64,000 bases of DNA, from contig NZ_CP013015.1 of the NCBI RefSeq assembly GCF_001577525.1, positions 2,406,656 to 2,470,655 on the forward strand, in the 5' to 3' direction. Position numbers and translations under genes: made by a program. A model generated the notes under the pieces. That model ran no database searches and was not told the origin of the DNA. It worked only from the letters and a program-made list of their open reading frames with translations. Each line of letters opens with the position of its first letter. Position 1 is the stretch's first letter. Positions 9,401-17,100 of this stretch are shown here, in pieces. The DNA is from Candidatus Desulfofervidus auxilii. Its GTDB lineage: Bacteria; Desulfobacterota; Desulfofervidia; Desulfofervidales; Desulfofervidaceae.

Positions 9401-9897
9401 TAGGAGGAATAATTATTGCCTTAAAGGAAATCAACTCTAAAAAAGGCGAACGGATGGCCTTTGCTACTTTAGAGGATATAAGAGGGAAAGTAGAGGTAGT
9501 AGTATTTAGCAATGTTTACCGGGAGGCAAGAGATTATTTTAGACAAGAGCAACCTTTATTTATTTCGGGACATATAAGTAAAGATGAAAATACTACCAAA
9601 GTGATTGCCGAAAAGGTATATTTTCTAGCTGAGGCCAAAGAAAAGTTGAGAAAACCAAAAAAAATCCAAGATAAGAAGATAAAAATTGTCTTAAAAGAAG
9701 GAGAGATAGACTCAAATCAGCTTTTGACTCTTAAAGATATTTTGAAAAAACATAAGGGAAAATGCTCAGTATATTTAGAAATCTTCCCTCAGGAAACCTT
9801 AGTAGCCTTGCCTTATTATCTCTATGTTAATCCTAGTCAAGAGTTTGTTCGTAGTGTTAATGAATTACTGGGGTATCAAGCCGTAGAAATAAAATGA
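6460..9897 (+). CDS. dnaE: DNA polymerase III alpha subunit
   Basis: 1145 residues, the normal DnaE length. The N-terminal PHP domain starts HLHVHTQYSLLDGAIRL and continues with MTDHGN. The polymerase core carries GPGRGSAAGSLVAYAL near residue 353 and PDIDTDICMERRDEV near residue 396 with the catalytic aspartates. The tandem HhH and OB-fold regions follow (LGGIIIALKEINSKKGERMAF near residue 985). It is the replicative polymerase catalytic subunit acting at the replisome in the cytoplasm. A GAAGAGGA ribosome site precedes the ATG. The stop overlaps the start of the next gene by 4 bp, so dnaE heads a five-gene operon that ends with lapB. Confidence 0.97.
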   Translation: MNQFVHLHVHTQYSLLDGAIRLPDLMAKVKEYNMPAVAMTDHGNLFGVIDFYEMALDNGIKPIIGCEVYLAQDHKQKTKKEKLNHLLLLAEDEIGYHNLLKLVSISHLEGFYYKPRLDKNLLAQYHEGLIALSACLQGEVPSLILQNRYEDAQNAAQTYIDIFGKGNFYLELQANGLPEQEIANKELIKLGKKMGLPVVATNDCHYLQKEDASAHDILLCIQTGKNINDQNRMRFSTDQFYFKSPQEMITTFSEIPEAIKNTLEIKERCNIKFELDNYHFPVFPLPEGETVNSYLMKSAEKGLKQKLSILGLNDTKQKAYWERLNYELKVITQMGFAGYFLIVADIIKQAKKRGILVGPGRGSAAGSLVAYALDITEIDPLPYNLLFERFLNPERKSLPDIDTDICMERRDEVLKYISRKYGGKEHVAQIITFGKMQARAVVRDVGRALNMPYQEVDRIAKLIPPFLNITLTDAIKTEPRLQEQAKQDKRVRKLLEVAQRLEGLPRHASTHAAGVVISDKPLVHYLPLSRGTKGEVITQFDMKGVERVGLIKFDFLGLKTLTVINKTLSLIKKHTGNEFDLNHISLKDKPTYKLLSNGDTTGVFQLESSGMKELLRRLKPNCFEDLIALIALYRPGPLESGMVEDFIKRKHRKVSIKYDLPQLEPILKETYGVILYQEQVMQIAVTLAGYTSGQADNLRKAMGKKKPEIMAQEKKLFIEGAVKNGISREKAEHIFNLIEKFAGYGFNKSHSTAYALIAYRTAYLKAHYPLEFMAALLTCEMTSQDEIVKYVNECREKKIEILPPDINRSEIDFVVEDNKIRFSLAAIKNVGTAAVPYILKARAKKPFSSLADFCERVDAHKVNKRVIESLIKAGAFDCLNTKRSQLMFILQKTMEKAHRKQRGLRENQLTLFDLAETDVSDISLPTMDEWTEEMRLNYEKEALGFYLTGHPLHSYEETLKELSNTNTEEIKDLADHTPVMLGGIIIALKEINSKKGERMAFATLEDIRGKVEVVVFSNVYREARDYFRQEQPLFISGHISKDENTTKVIAEKVYFLAEAKEKLRKPKKIQDKKIKIVLKEGEIDSNQLLTLKDILKKHKGKCSVYLEIFPQETLVALPYYLYVNPSQEFVRSVNELLGYQAVEIK

Positions 9898-10646
9898 GAC
9901 CATTTTATAAAAATAAAGAGGCTGTTTATTCCACCCGTTTTTATCGCCATTGGTGCCAGGTAAGACATTTAACCAGCTTTTCGGTCACAGTAAAAGAGAC
10001 AGATTTATGGATTAAGGCCCAAAGAGTGCTTATTTCTGAAACAAAGGAAGCTGTTTTTAAATATCGTGCTCAATTAGAAAAATATATTTACTTCCATCCC
10101 ATTTTTAAAAAAGCCCTTTTCCCCTTGCCTTTAGACCCCTTTGCCCCTAAAATAGTGCAAAGAATGCTTAAAGCATCTCAAAATACAGGTGTAGGGCCGA
10201 TGGCTGCGGTAGCCGGAGCCATTGCCCAAGCAGTGGGTGAGGAACTGTTATTATATTCAGAAGAAGTCGTGGTAGAAAATGGGGGGGATATATTTCTAAA
10301 AAATAAAACTCCTATGCATATAAGCATATTTGCTGGTCAATCGCCTCTGAGTGGACGAATTGGGATAAGAATTAAACCTGATTCTAGCCCTATCGCTATT
10401 TGCACTTCTTCTGGTAAAATTGGCCATTCATTTAGCTATGGTAAGGCAGATGCTGTAACTGTGGTAGCCAAAGATGCTGCTCTAGCAGATGCTGCGGCTA
10501 CGGCTATTGGGAATTTAATAAATAAAAAAGAGGACATTCAGACAGGAATTAAATTAGCTCAAAAAATAAAGGATATAATGGGACTGCTCATTATTTTGAA
10601 TGAGCACTTAGCTATATGGGGTCAAATTGATTTAGTTAAAATATAA
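9894..10646 (+). CDS. UPF0280 family protein (ApbE-like fold)
   Basis: 250 residues, typical for UPF0280. Conserved stretches are MAAVAGAIAQAVG near 101-113, VVVENGGDIFL near 123-133, and CTSSGKIGHSFSYGKADAVTV near 165-185, followed by alternating DAAATAIGN. The family is distantly related to ApbE-type FAD:protein FMN transferases and is common in anaerobes and archaea, but its reaction is not established. The ATG overlaps the dnaE stop (ATGA), so translation is coupled to dnaE. The product is cytoplasmic, with no signal or membrane segment. Confidence 0.85.
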   Translation: MRPFYKNKEAVYSTRFYRHWCQVRHLTSFSVTVKETDLWIKAQRVLISETKEAVFKYRAQLEKYIYFHPIFKKALFPLPLDPFAPKIVQRMLKASQNTGVGPMAAVAGAIAQAVGEELLLYSEEVVVENGGDIFLKNKTPMHISIFAGQSPLSGRIGIRIKPDSSPIAICTSSGKIGHSFSYGKADAVTVVAKDAALADAAATAIGNLINKKEDIQTGIKLAQKIKDIMGLLIILNEHLAIWGQIDLVKI

Positions 10647-10659
10647 AAGAGAGGGAAAG

Positions 10660-11157
10660 ATGGAACATTTATGGGCTCCATGGCGGATGGAATATATTCT
10701 AGGAGAAAAAGAATCAGGTTGTATTTTTTGTCCAGATGCTCGTCAGGGCACAGACGAAGAAAATCTTATCTTATTTAAAGGTAATCTTACCATGGTCATG
10801 ATGAACAAATATCCTTACAATAATGGTCATCTTTTGGTTTCTCCTCTACGGCATGTTCCTTGTCTAGACGATTTAAGGATTGAGGAACTAACAGATTTGA
10901 TGCTCAAAATTAGAGCTTGTTTAAAATTTCTCAAAAGAGAAATGCATCCTGACGGATTCAATGTAGGACTTAATATAGGTGAAACTGCTGGGGCTGGGAT
11001 GGCGGAACATTTACATTTTCATATTGTTCCTCGTTGGAATGGTGATACCAGTTATATGACCGTATTAGGAGAAATCCGGGTGATTCCTGAACACCTCAAG
11101 GCCACTTATAAACGGCTTAAACCATATTTTGATAAACTAAAAAAGGAGGAGAGCTAA
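10660..11157 (+). CDS. HIT family hydrolase/phosphorylase (Ap4A-type)
   Basis: 165 residues. It begins MEHLWAPWRMEYI, a hallmark of the HIT branch near Ap4A phosphorylases, with a Cys pair (CIFCPD). The histidine triad HLHFHIVPRW lies near residues 119-128. Members hydrolyse or phosphorolyse dinucleoside polyphosphates or nucleotidyl conjugates, using the middle triad His as nucleophile. The gene is 13 bp after UPF0280 with a GAGGG ribosome site and abuts lapA with no gap, so it belongs to the dnaE-lapB transcription unit. Substrate specificity cannot be told from sequence. Confidence 0.9.
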   Translation: MEHLWAPWRMEYILGEKESGCIFCPDARQGTDEENLILFKGNLTMVMMNKYPYNNGHLLVSPLRHVPCLDDLRIEELTDLMLKIRACLKFLKREMHPDGFNVGLNIGETAGAGMAEHLHFHIVPRWNGDTSYMTVLGEIRVIPEHLKATYKRLKPYFDKLKKEES

Positions 11158-11487
11158 ATGCGATGGTTGAAAGCTATTTTACTAATAATATTTTTCGGAT
11201 TAGGTATAATTTTTATTATCCAAAACCTGGAATTTTTTAATCAAACAGCTCAATTTGAGTTTAATTTATATTTCATTCATTTTATCTCTATTCCCTTGAA
11301 ATTTTATATTCTTTTGATTTTATCTTTCTTTTTAGGCAGTATTTTTGGTATGTTTTATACTTTTAAGGGATGGCTTAAAAAAAGAAGGGAATTAAAGAGC
11401 AAAGATAAAGAAATAAAAAGACTTAAAGAGGAACTAGATTCCTTGCGTAACCTTCCTTTAACAGGAGAAAAGGTAGAAGGCACATAA
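11158..11487 (+). CDS. lapA: LapA-family (DUF1049) inner-membrane protein
   Basis: 109 residues with two membrane segments (LKAILLIIFFGLGIIFIIQN and IPLKFYILLILSFFLGSIFG) and a charged, coiled-coil-like tail rich in Lys and Glu. This is the LapA/YciS pattern, and lapB follows directly. In enteric bacteria LapA and LapB act together in lipopolysaccharide assembly and the regulation of LpxC turnover. That is known for the family and is inferred here from the pairing. An AGGAGG ribosome site precedes the ATG. Confidence 0.8.
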   Translation: MRWLKAILLIIFFGLGIIFIIQNLEFFNQTAQFEFNLYFIHFISIPLKFYILLILSFFLGSIFGMFYTFKGWLKKRRELKSKDKEIKRLKEELDSLRNLPLTGEKVEGT

Positions 11488-12642
11488 ATGGAGTGGCCTG
11501 TTTGGATTTTTCCCCTTCTTTTGATTACTCTAATAATTGGTTTCTTTTTCGGTAGACGCTTTTCTCCTAAAGACATTCAGGAGGCAAAAGAGAGTAAAAT
11601 TGCCTTTCTTACCGGATTTCGCTATCTTCTCTCTAAAGAATCTGATAGGGCTATTGAAGCCTTTATGAAGGCAGTTAGATTAGATACAGAAACAGTAGAA
11701 ACCTACTTTGCCTTAGCCAGCCTTTTTAGAGATAAAGGAGAAATTGAACGCGCTATTAGTATTCATCAAAGTATTATTACCCGTCCTCGGTTAGATGAGG
11801 CTATTAGGCTTCAGGCCTTATATGATTTGGCTTTAGATTATAAAAAGGCAGGTCTATTTGATAGGGCTATTGATGTCTTTAAAGAAGTGATACGAAGAAA
11901 CCCCCAGAAAAAAGAGGCATATTTAGAGCTGGCGAATGTTTATCAAGTTTTAAAGGATTGGGCTGCTGCCTATACAGTTATTCAACGCCTAGATAAAATT
12001 ACAGGAGAGGATCATAGTATTATGCTTGCCCACTTCCAGACAGAAATAGGGAAAAAATTGCAAATGGAAGATAAAAGAAGGGCAGAAGATGCCTTTAAAA
12101 AGGCCATAAAAATTAACAAAAAATGCATTGATGCCTATCTTCATTTAGGTGATTTATACTTTGAACAAAAAAATATAAAGAAGGCCCTTAGTATATGGGA
12201 GGAGGTTATAAAAATCTCTCCAGAATACAGCTTTTTGGTCTATTCTCGGTTGGAAAAAATTATTTCTGAGATAAAAGAAGAAAGAGTTTTTAGAAAATTT
12301 ATTCAGAATTTAGAGAAAAAGAGAGAACGTGACATTTATTCTGCTCTTTTTATCAGTAAATATTATTTAGGAGGAAAAAACTTGGAGAAGGCAGAGGCAT
12401 TTGTGAATGAGGTGTTACAGAAAGCACCTACCTCCGTAGGGGCACGCCAGTTATTGAGTCAAATTTTTTTAGAAAAAGGGGAGGTTCAAAAAGCCATCTC
12501 TCTTTTAACTCAAATCTCTCAAAACTTGCTGCCTCAAAAGAGCTATCAATGTAGCCAGTGTGGGTATGAAGCAACTAAGCTTTCCTGGTGGTGTCCTCAA
12601 TGTCAGAGGTGGGATACCATAAAACCTAAGGGAATTTTTTAA
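11488..12642 (+). CDS. lapB: LapB, TPR and rubredoxin-type LPS assembly protein
   Basis: 384 residues. An N-terminal membrane anchor (WPVWIFPLLLITLIIGFFFG) is followed by some eight TPR-like helix pairs across residues 40-345. At the C-terminus is a rubredoxin-type metal site, CSQCGYEATKLSWWCPQC near residues 357-374, holding four Cys. This is the complete LapB/YciM architecture. LapB is an inner-membrane adaptor that adjusts lipopolysaccharide synthesis, in Escherichia coli through FtsH and LpxC. No LpxC or FtsH gene is in this window, so partners are inferred. It is the last gene of the operon, abutting lapA. Confidence 0.9.
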   Translation: MEWPVWIFPLLLITLIIGFFFGRRFSPKDIQEAKESKIAFLTGFRYLLSKESDRAIEAFMKAVRLDTETVETYFALASLFRDKGEIERAISIHQSIITRPRLDEAIRLQALYDLALDYKKAGLFDRAIDVFKEVIRRNPQKKEAYLELANVYQVLKDWAAAYTVIQRLDKITGEDHSIMLAHFQTEIGKKLQMEDKRRAEDAFKKAIKINKKCIDAYLHLGDLYFEQKNIKKALSIWEEVIKISPEYSFLVYSRLEKIISEIKEERVFRKFIQNLEKKRERDIYSALFISKYYLGGKNLEKAEAFVNEVLQKAPTSVGARQLLSQIFLEKGEVQKAISLLTQISQNLLPQKSYQCSQCGYEATKLSWWCPQCQRWDTIKPKGIF

Positions 12643-12688
12643 TAACACATTATTTTTAATTTACTCCGTCGGACACCAACCATCTATT

Positions 12689-13240
12689 CTAAAAGATATC
12701 ATTCAATTTTATTTTTATCCCTTTAAGGACTAAAGATTCTAAGATATCTGTTTTTTTATAAATTTTTACTGTCTCAAGACCACTTTCTCCTAACGCCATG
12801 ACTTCAATCTCTTTCTTCTCAAGGTCTACTAACCAATACTCCTTTACTTCATATTTGCTATAAAGCTTTCTCTTTATGACCCTATCTCTATATTCAGAAG
12901 TAGGTGAGATAATCTCAACAATAAGGTCAGGTGCACCCTGAATATTTTTCTCTGTTATAATATTTAGTCTTTCTTTGGAGATAAACATAATATCTGGCTG
13001 AACTACATCTATCTCTGAAAGGACTACATCTAAAGGGGCAAGATAAACCTCTCCTATGCCTTTTTTGTCAACAAATTCACACAATCTTAAATATAAATTT
13101 CCTAAAACCATTTGATGGTGTGGCACTGGCGATGGAACCATATGAACCTCCCCATCAATAATCTCATACCTCTTGTCCTCGGGAAAGTGAAGATAATCTT
13201 CGTATGTGAACTTTATAGGCTTTTTCACTGCTGTATCCAT
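12689..13240 (-). CDS. Uma2 family putative nuclease, copy 1
   Basis: 183 residues, Uma2/DUF820 family. Conserved segments are FTYEDYLHFPEDKRYEIIDGEV at the start (shown as a family landmark), VQPDIMFIS near 96-104, and PDLIVEIISPTSEYRDR near 114-130, ending KEYWLVD. The PD...(E/D)xI layout is the degenerate PD-(D/E)XK fold of this family. Members are abundant in multicopy form in some genomes and their biological role is not settled. This copy and the one at 22436 differ at only about five residues (MALGESGL versus MSLKESGL, KLNDIF versus KLDEIF). The whole block from the gene to the ACGT repeat upstream is duplicated with an offset of 9747 bp. Confidence 0.9.
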   Translation of the reverse strand: MDTAVKKPIKFTYEDYLHFPEDKRYEIIDGEVHMVPSPVPHHQMVLGNLYLRLCEFVDKKGIGEVYLAPLDVVLSEIDVVQPDIMFISKERLNIITEKNIQGAPDLIVEIISPTSEYRDRVIKRKLYSKYEVKEYWLVDLEKKEIEVMALGESGLETVKIYKKTDILESLVLKGIKIKLNDIF

Positions 13241-13581
13241 TTTGGCCCCCTTATAAATCTTGGAAGACTAAACATAAGTTATCATGAAATATCATCACTA
13301 GCAAGATACCACAAAATTCGTATTCTTTTTACGTTCACACGTTCTAACGTTTACACGTTTTTAACGTCTACTCCTTCACAATGGGCTTAGTCTCCTTTAG
13401 AGCCTTTTTAGGTTGGATAATTGAGATTCTATATGCTCTATAATCTCAATAACACCGGCTACAGAAGTATACATTATATTTTTTGACAATCTCTAAGAGA
13501 TATGTTACTTTTTTAAAAACTGGCGTCTCATAGTCAAATTTAAGTGAAATTTGGAGATAAATAAAAGTTAGGAGATTAGAG
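13241..13581. other. Gap between Uma2 copy 1 and the antitoxin gene
   Basis: 341 bp. The first 130 bp duplicate the region upstream of the second Uma2 gene and end in the ACGT repeat at 13324-13371. The remainder is unique. A minus-strand frame ending ESQLSNLKRL near 13415-13490 could be a gene relic, but it is too short to identify. A TTGACA at 13483-13488 may be the -35 of the antitoxin promoter; no convincing -10 is seen. Confidence 0.4.
13324..13371. repeat. ACGT-rich tandem octamer repeat, copy 1
   Basis: Successive units of about 8 bases built on ACGT: acgttcac, acgttcta, acgtttac, acgttttt, aacgtc. It is nearly identical to copies at 14118, 23070 and 27192. Unlike those three, it is not joined to a dockerin 3' end. 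Confidence 0.85.
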
Positions 13582-13821
13582 ATGGAGCTCTTAAAATTTA
13601 ACCTTCCACAAATGGAGGAAAAAGTCCTAGAGATGATGATTCAAATGGGATTTTTTTCCAATAAAGATGAAGCAGTTAGGACAGCAGTTATTAAATATGC
13701 TATGGATTTGGGATTATTAAAACCAGAAGAAATTTGGAAAGAAATAGAGAACTATAAGAGAAGAAAAATTACGCCTGAACAACTGATGAAGGATTTAGAA
13801 GCAATTGAAAATGAAACTTAG
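13582..13821 (+). CDS. Ribbon-helix-helix-like antitoxin
   Basis: 79 residues. The N-terminus MELLKFNLPQMEEKVLEMMI continues with MGFFSNKDEAVRTAVIKYAMDLG, a short strand plus two helices as in CopG/VapB-type or DUF-type antitoxins that pair with PIN toxins. The C-terminal half is charged and would wrap a toxin. A TTAGGAGATTAGAG ribosome site precedes the ATG. The start of a PIN toxin overlaps its last codons by 11 bp, as is usual for vapBC pairs, but that toxin gene is broken. It could survive as a solitary regulator or as residue of the module. Confidence 0.7.
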   Translation: MELLKFNLPQMEEKVLEMMIQMGFFSNKDEAVRTAVIKYAMDLGLLKPEEIWKEIENYKRRKITPEQLMKDLEAIENET

Positions 13822-14085
13822 AATTTTCTTAGACACTAATGTTTCATTTACGCCTTTGAATTTCCAAAATCCAATTCAAGGAAAATAATAGAGTTATTAA
13901 ATGAAGGAAAAATTGAGGCAGTTATTAGTGAAAGAGTGATTAAAGAAGTGCAAGCATATTTTTTAGTTTCTTTTGATAAAGATTTTAAGAAATTTAAAGA
14001 ATATAAAACACCAAAGATTTTTATTGAAGATATAGGGCTTATCCCTAACTTATACCTAATGAGGAAGAATTTTAAAAAACTCTAA
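13811..14085 (+). pseudogene. Broken PIN-domain (VapC-type) toxin
   Basis: The first frame reads MKLRIFLDTNVSFT with the PIN-domain start (Asp in LDTN). A net single-base frameshift near 13850 moves into the frame AFEFPKSNSRKIIELLNEG, continuing KIEAVISERVIKEVQAYF, then LVSFDKDFKKFKEYKTPKIF to the stop at 14085. The second frame therefore carries both the early helices and the C-terminal SFDKDF strand of a PIN domain. The central part, which should carry more acidic residues, is missing, so both a frameshift and an internal deletion have occurred. A functional RNase is unlikely. The upstream antitoxin is intact. Confidence 0.75.
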
Positions 14086-14117
14086 AAAGCATTAAGGCAG
14101 TGAAGACCTGACCCTAC

Positions 14118-14165
14118 TTCTTTTTACGTTCGCACGTTCTAACGTTTATACGTTTTTAACGTCTA
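14118..14165. repeat. ACGT-rich tandem octamer repeat, copy 2
   Basis: Same 8-base ACGT units as the copy at 13324. It directly follows (minus strand) the stop codon of the giant dockerin gene. Together with copy 1 it brackets the antitoxin/PIN remnant, about 0.8 kb, as direct repeats. Confidence 0.85.
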
Positions 14166-17100
14166 CTCCGTCGCACACCTTGGCCTAGTGCACCTTAATA
14201 CACATTTCCTGGCATCAAGCACTGTGATTGTTCCATCTCCATCAATATCACAATCTGGGCATTCAGTAGATGGTTGGTTTCTGTAAGTGAGTATAATGTC
14301 TATATCATCACGGTCTACATCGCTGTCGCAATCGAGGTCGCATAATAGACAAGTGGGAGCGCTGCTAACGCTAATCATCACATTATCAAAATCTTTCTTT
14401 TCACCGTCGAACACCTCTAGTCGCAAGATATAGGTGCCTGCTACATCCGGCCTGAATCTGGGGGTTACCGTATCAGCGTCGATAATATCGCCATTGGTTA
14501 AGATACTCTCATCGGGCAAGAAGACAAAGGTCCAGATGAATGAGAGTTCTTCCGGTCCATCATCTGGATCATTGCTGGATGTACCATCTAGAACAACTTC
14601 ATCACCCAGGCTTATATTCTTGTCTTCTCCTGCATTGGCGTTAGGTGGCACATTGCGATAAGAGGCAGTGACAACCATTTCATCGTCATCGCTGTCTTCC
14701 CCGTCATATACTCTAAGATTGAGCACATAGGTCCCCACAGCGTCGGGGATAAAGTTGGCCTGAACTTGATCGGCATCAATAATGTCACCGTCTTCCAAGG
14801 TACTTTTAGCTGGTAGTTCTTTGAATGTCCAGAGATAGGCTAAGAATCCGGGACCATCATCCGGGTCGTTACTCCCTCTGCCATTCAAGGTTACCCCGTT
14901 CCCAATATATGCAGTTTGATCTTCTCCAGCATAGGCATTGGGAGGAACATTCGGTATGGTGGCCCTGATTTCCACATAGTCAGGCTCACTTTCCAACCGC
15001 CCGTCACTTACTACCAGTTTGAAGACATAAATGCCATCCATATCCGGGGTAATGGATGGATTTGGGGTAGTCCTCCCCCAGATATCTAGGTCTGCCAGAG
15101 TGCTATTTGGCGGCTTACTCTCTAGACTCCACTCAAAGGTAATTATATCCCCATCCGGATCAAAAGAGTTGCTTGCATCAAGCGTTACTCCTGTGCCAGT
15201 TTTCATATTCTGATCTGGACCGGCATTGGCTACCGGTGGACAGTTTGGAGGTGGCGCTTCTCCTGCCCTTAATAGTGCAGTTGCGGAAGCATGAACTAAT
15301 GGATTACTTAGTGAGGTTACACCCACGGTGACAGTTCCTTCACCATAGGCATCCAGACTAGCATTCAGTAGAATTATGCCTGTCGCGAGTCCTGGTAGCC
15401 TGAAGGTAGATATCGTCTGTGTCGCCTGACCATACAGCCCATCGAAATTTGCCGTGACTGGTCCACTGATTTCTGTAACCTCAGCAGTGTAGGCATCCTC
15501 TGTGTTGCCGGTATTATGGACTGTGAGGAGAAAGGCAGCACTACCAGGTGCGGCAAGTTCCACTACGGCGGGGTCAAAGCTAACTCCTATTCCCTGGGTG
15601 GCCTCTATGATCACGTGAGCCGTAGCGCTGTCCGTAATTGCTGTGTTCCCACGGGAGGTAGCGATCGCAACAAGATCCAAAGCCCCGGGAAAGGCGAAAT
15701 CAATCGCGCCTATCGTTATAGTTACTTCCTGTGACGTGCCAGGGGCAAGCGTAACCGACTCAGTTTCGAGGGTTGAAATCACACCGGCCGGGCCGCCTAG
15801 CGTGAGATCAAAGGTATCTTCTACTTGGCCAGTGTTAATAACAGTTAGCTGGAAGGTGCTTCCAGCTACACCTGAAGCGGGATTTAGGACAACGTTTACC
15901 CCATTTTGGACCACTGTCACCATTCCACTGCCTTGGCCAGACACTGAGGTATCAGTCGTAGATACGGCTGTCACTGTAAAGACCTGGATGCCAGGCGGGG
16001 CACCCTGCGGTGGTGATACAGTTAAGAGGACTTCACGGAAGTTATTTATGCCAGGCGGCACCTCTACAACTTGTTGGTCAAGACTGCTGCTAAAGCCCGC
16101 TGGCGAGGCTACCGAAAGCGAGAAGTTGTCCGTCATGCTTCCTGTATTGGTTATGCGTACCACATATTCGGCTGAGGTAGCTTGCCCAGCGGTAGCTTGA
16201 CTGGGGGTTATACTAAGCACAACTCCTCGGGTGACACTCTCTACGTCTTCTCCCAGGAATGAACCTTCAAGGATTAGCGAACCATGCACAAAACCAGTGG
16301 GACATGTATCTGCTCTTGCAGTAACCACAAATCCATTTTCACTCTCAATGGCAGAGGGATCCGATCGAAGAGTCAGTACAATTTCTCCTGTACCATAGGC
16401 AGGGACAGCTACAGAGGGAACAATATCCACCCAATCCTGGGGCACCCCCTGAACGGATAGGTTATACGTTAGCGCTGACTCGGTGGGATTTTTGACTGTC
16501 AGTGTATATTCTGCGTTTCCACCTGGCAGCACGGTCTGGGTGTGTGGATCCAGGGTGAGGATCTGCTCACTGAGTACTTCCATTGCTGGCAACTCAATCT
16601 GTCCAGAATCACCAGAAGGCATCGTAAAATCAATCGTGGCCCCCAACGTTATGTCTCTAGCTTCACCTGGCTGCATGTTATTCACAGTGGATTGCCACGT
16701 AAGGGTTTTGCTAGTGCCTTCCGCACCAAGTAAAAATTCCCATACCAGGGTATCAAATTCGTCACCTGAAATGATTTCTACAGGTTCGATATTAAAGGAA
16801 CCTGGCACCAGCTCCAAGCCGTTACCTTTGGGAATTATTACTTGTGCTGTCACTCTTGCGCCGATCATTCCACTTAGGTCATAAATACTCAATCCGGCGC
16901 TGCTTGGCACGAAGAGCAGATTGTCCTGGATGTTAACTTCCTCTATTATTCCTGGAACGGCTAAAGTGATAAAACTCAAGTTCTGGGGATCGGTTGCATC
17001 TACCACCATCAAGACCGGTTCATCATCAAGAGCGATTCCGCTCACTGCAAAAAAGCCGTCCCCCATGGGGGTGACAGTAGTATCGCTGCGGGTGTCAACT

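Noticed and set aside
12660-12677. A 17-base stretch resembling the dockerin 3' end (ctccgtcggacacc against ctccgtcgcacacc).
   Set aside because: Too short to separate from chance, and no ACGT repeat adjoins it.
13415-13490. Short minus-strand frame ending in HIESQLSNLKRL.
   Set aside because: Only about 25 codons with no start signal; kept only as a note in the gap entry.
16483-16884. Long open frames antisense to the giant gene, also at 15643-16200 and 18997-19569.
   Set aside because: They are shadows of a GC-richer coding sequence and lack ribosome sites and recognisable domains.
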